Part shown: piece after piece, positions 13,023 through 14,414 of the stretch
Layout of the letters: each line of letters starts with the position of its first letter
How positions within the stretch are numbered: position 1 is the stretch's first letter
Source: CAYJBP01 sp964368605
GTDB lineage: Bacteria; Bacillota; Dehalobacteriia; UBA4068
Reading direction: 5' to 3'
Assembly: GCA_964368605.1 (NCBI GenBank)
Contig: CAYJBP010000058.1
Location: forward strand, 1-14,414
Length of the DNA: 14,414 bases
Notes under the pieces: generated by a model
Told to the model about the DNA's origin: nothing
The model's input: the letters and a program-made list of their open reading frames with translations, nothing else
The model's database searches: none
Position numbers and translations under genes: made by a program

Positions 13023-14243
13023 ATGCAAATTGATTTTAAGCCCCTAGTAGCCGAAAAAAGAGACTTAATGATTAAGCTGGTTAAAGAAATGGTAGCAATC
13101 CCTGCTGTAAACCCCAATATGGGAGGTAGTGGCGAGTATCAAATAGTGCAATGGCTGGCTGCTATTTTAAAAAGCTATGATTTAGACTATCGTTTTTTTG
13201 AAGTGCCCGATAGCAGGGTAGCAGAGGGCAAGCGTTTAAATTTAATTACGGTATGGCCGGGCAAGGATACTACTAAAACCTTGTGGTTTTTTGCCCATAC
13301 CGATACAGTAAGCCCCGGCGATTTAAGTGCCTGGCAAACCGACCCTTTTTGCGCTGTAGAAAAAGATGGCCGCATCTATGGCCTTGGTGCCGAGGATAAT
13401 GGCCAAGGGCTGATTAGTTCTTTGATGGCCTGTATTATTTTAAAAGAGCAAAATATAATTCCCGGTTGCAATATTGGTTTTATCTTTGCCGCCGATGAGG
13501 AAACCGGCAGCAAATACGGCCTAAAGGCTATTGCAGATAGTGACTTTTTCGGTGCTAATGATGAAGCGGTAGTGCCCGATGGCGGCAATGCTCAAGGAAC
13601 ATTTATCGAGATTGCCGAAAAATCGATGTGTGCCTTACAATTTAATATTACCGGTAAGCAGGCACATGCATCGATGCCCGATTTGGCGATTAATGCCTTT
13701 AGCATCGGTATGCGCTTGGCCATCGAGGTAGAAGATATTTTAAAGGCTCGTTATAGCGATTATAATGCCTTATACAATCCGCCTTATTCTACTTTTGAGT
13801 ATACCCAAAAGTTTGCCAATGTGGCCAGTAATAATATTATCCCCGGCAAGGACAGCTTTATTATGAATATGCGGGTATTGCCCGAGCATAATTTGGACGA
13901 AATTCTTACATTAATACGCAATATAGCCGGCCGTTATGAGTATGAATATAAGGTTAAGGTTGACTTTGATTTAATCAATAAAACGATAGCGCCGCCGCCT
14001 ACCGCCCCCGATGCACCGCTGGTACAAAAGCTGGCAGCCACCCTAGCCGAAACCGGCTTAGAAAATATTATTTTGGGCGGTATAGGTGGTGGTACTTGCG
14101 CTGAATTTTTGCGGCGTGCCGGTTTAAACGCGGTTGTATGGTCGAGCTTAGATGGCTTGGCTCATCAGCCTAATGAATATGTTATTGTAGATAATTTGAT
14201 TAAGGATACAAATGTATTTTTGAAATTGATTGAAAAGTATTAG
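13023..14243 (+). CDS. M20-family metallohydrolase (ArgE/DapE/CPG2-like)
   Basis: This 406-residue co-catalytic zinc hydrolase is of the amidohydrolase/exopeptidase type. The expected zinc ligands and catalytic residues are present: H92 and D94 (AHTD), D125 (GAEDNGQG), general base E159 and ligand E160 (AADEETG), D186 (PDGGN) and H381 (LAHQPNEY). H215 in 'GKQAHASMP' marks the dimerisation domain. The N-terminal 'MVAIPAVNPNMGGSGEYQ' matches a clostridial M20 subgroup of unassigned substrate. No signal peptide is present, so it is cytoplasmic. It starts 2 bases after the sensor gene stop, with its AAGGAGG site (13010-13016) just before that stop, so the two are co-transcribed. It probably cleaves an N-acyl amino acid or small peptide. 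Its link to the upstream sensor is contextual. Confidence 0.93.
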   Translation: MQIDFKPLVAEKRDLMIKLVKEMVAIPAVNPNMGGSGEYQIVQWLAAILKSYDLDYRFFEVPDSRVAEGKRLNLITVWPGKDTTKTLWFFAHTDTVSPGDLSAWQTDPFCAVEKDGRIYGLGAEDNGQGLISSLMACIILKEQNIIPGCNIGFIFAADEETGSKYGLKAIADSDFFGANDEAVVPDGGNAQGTFIEIAEKSMCALQFNITGKQAHASMPDLAINAFSIGMRLAIEVEDILKARYSDYNALYNPPYSTFEYTQKFANVASNNIIPGKDSFIMNMRVLPEHNLDEILTLIRNIAGRYEYEYKVKVDFDLINKTIAPPPTAPDAPLVQKLAATLAETGLENIILGGIGGGTCAEFLRRAGLNAVVWSSLDGLAHQPNEYVIVDNLIKDTNVFLKLIEKY

Positions 14244-14340
14244 CTATTTGCTTGATTCTTGGGATTATCCCGGCTATTAGGGCTTGCTTTTAATAAAGCA
14301 ATAATCGGCCGAATTTACTATCAACGAAGGAGGCATATTA

Positions 14341-14414
14341 ATGGAAAATAATTTTCATAACCCATCGCCGTCCCAACCCTTAAATCAGCCCCCTAATGGC
14401 TCGCAATCCTCCCC
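14341..14414 (+). CDS. N-terminus of a proline-rich protein (cut by window end)
   Basis: An ATG at 14341 sits 7 bases after a perfect AAGGAGG (14327-14333) and opens a frame that runs to the window end. The 24 visible residues are rich in Pro, Asn, Gln and Ser (MENNFHNPSPSQPLNQPPNG...). Such low-complexity leaders often precede small membrane or zinc-ribbon proteins in Bacillota, but nothing here identifies the family. The 97-base gap before it holds a 7-bp hairpin (TTGCTTT-TAAT-AAAGCAA, 14284-14301) with no T-tract. Confidence 0.65.
   Translation, partial: MENNFHNPSPSQPLNQPPNGSQSS

Noticed and set aside
14244..14340. Terminator after the M20 gene (hairpins GGGA-TTA-TCCC and TTGCTTT-TAAT-AAAGCAA)
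   Set aside because: Both stems are short or AT-rich and neither is followed by a T-tract, so termination is not supported.

Overview
The window looks like chromosome from an anaerobic Bacillota (Firmicutes), most likely a Clostridia-type organism. The evidence is strong AAGGAGG-type ribosome binding sites, the valS-folC-maf gene order known from Firmicutes, an ECF transporter S component with no energising module nearby, a ComFB-family gene, and a LysR regulator of the type associated with selenium metabolism in Clostridia. Base composition is moderate to AT-rich and looks uniform. No insertion sequence, integrase, tRNA, rRNA or CRISPR array was seen. A 100-base run of N (11823-11922) marks an assembly gap inside a large signalling gene.

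Left part (1-2177). A 70-residue YedF/TusA-type sulfur or selenium carrier protein (+) converges on a LysR regulator (-); their stop codons share one TTAA. Divergent from the regulator is a 129-residue cysteine-rich Ig-like protein with no signal peptide. A sequence matching the sigma-K consensus lies upstream of it, so it may be a mother-cell (spore coat) protein. A hairpin terminator separates it from a convergent ComFB-family gene (-).

Middle left (2178-3878, minus strand). This is a compact three-gene operon: ECF S component, class I SAM-dependent methyltransferase, then a THEP1-like P-loop NTPase. It is driven by a clear extended -10 promoter. The arrangement suggests uptake of a small molecule or cofactor followed by its modification. 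The substrate cannot be read from the sequence.

Middle (4039-8585, plus strand). The housekeeping genes valS, folC and maf are closely spaced and probably co-transcribed.

Right part (8609-14414, plus strand). A lipoprotein solute-binding protein stands without permease genes. It is followed by a membrane-bound sensor with HAMP, PAS-like, degenerate GGDEF (AGDEF) and intact EAL domains, then by an M20-family metallohydrolase and the start of a proline-rich protein. The binding protein and sensor look like a ligand-presenting pair that feeds cyclic-di-GMP signalling, and this is the most interesting unit in the window. ComFB-family proteins have been reported to bind cyclic dinucleotides, so the window may hold both a c-di-GMP enzyme and a possible c-di-GMP receptor.
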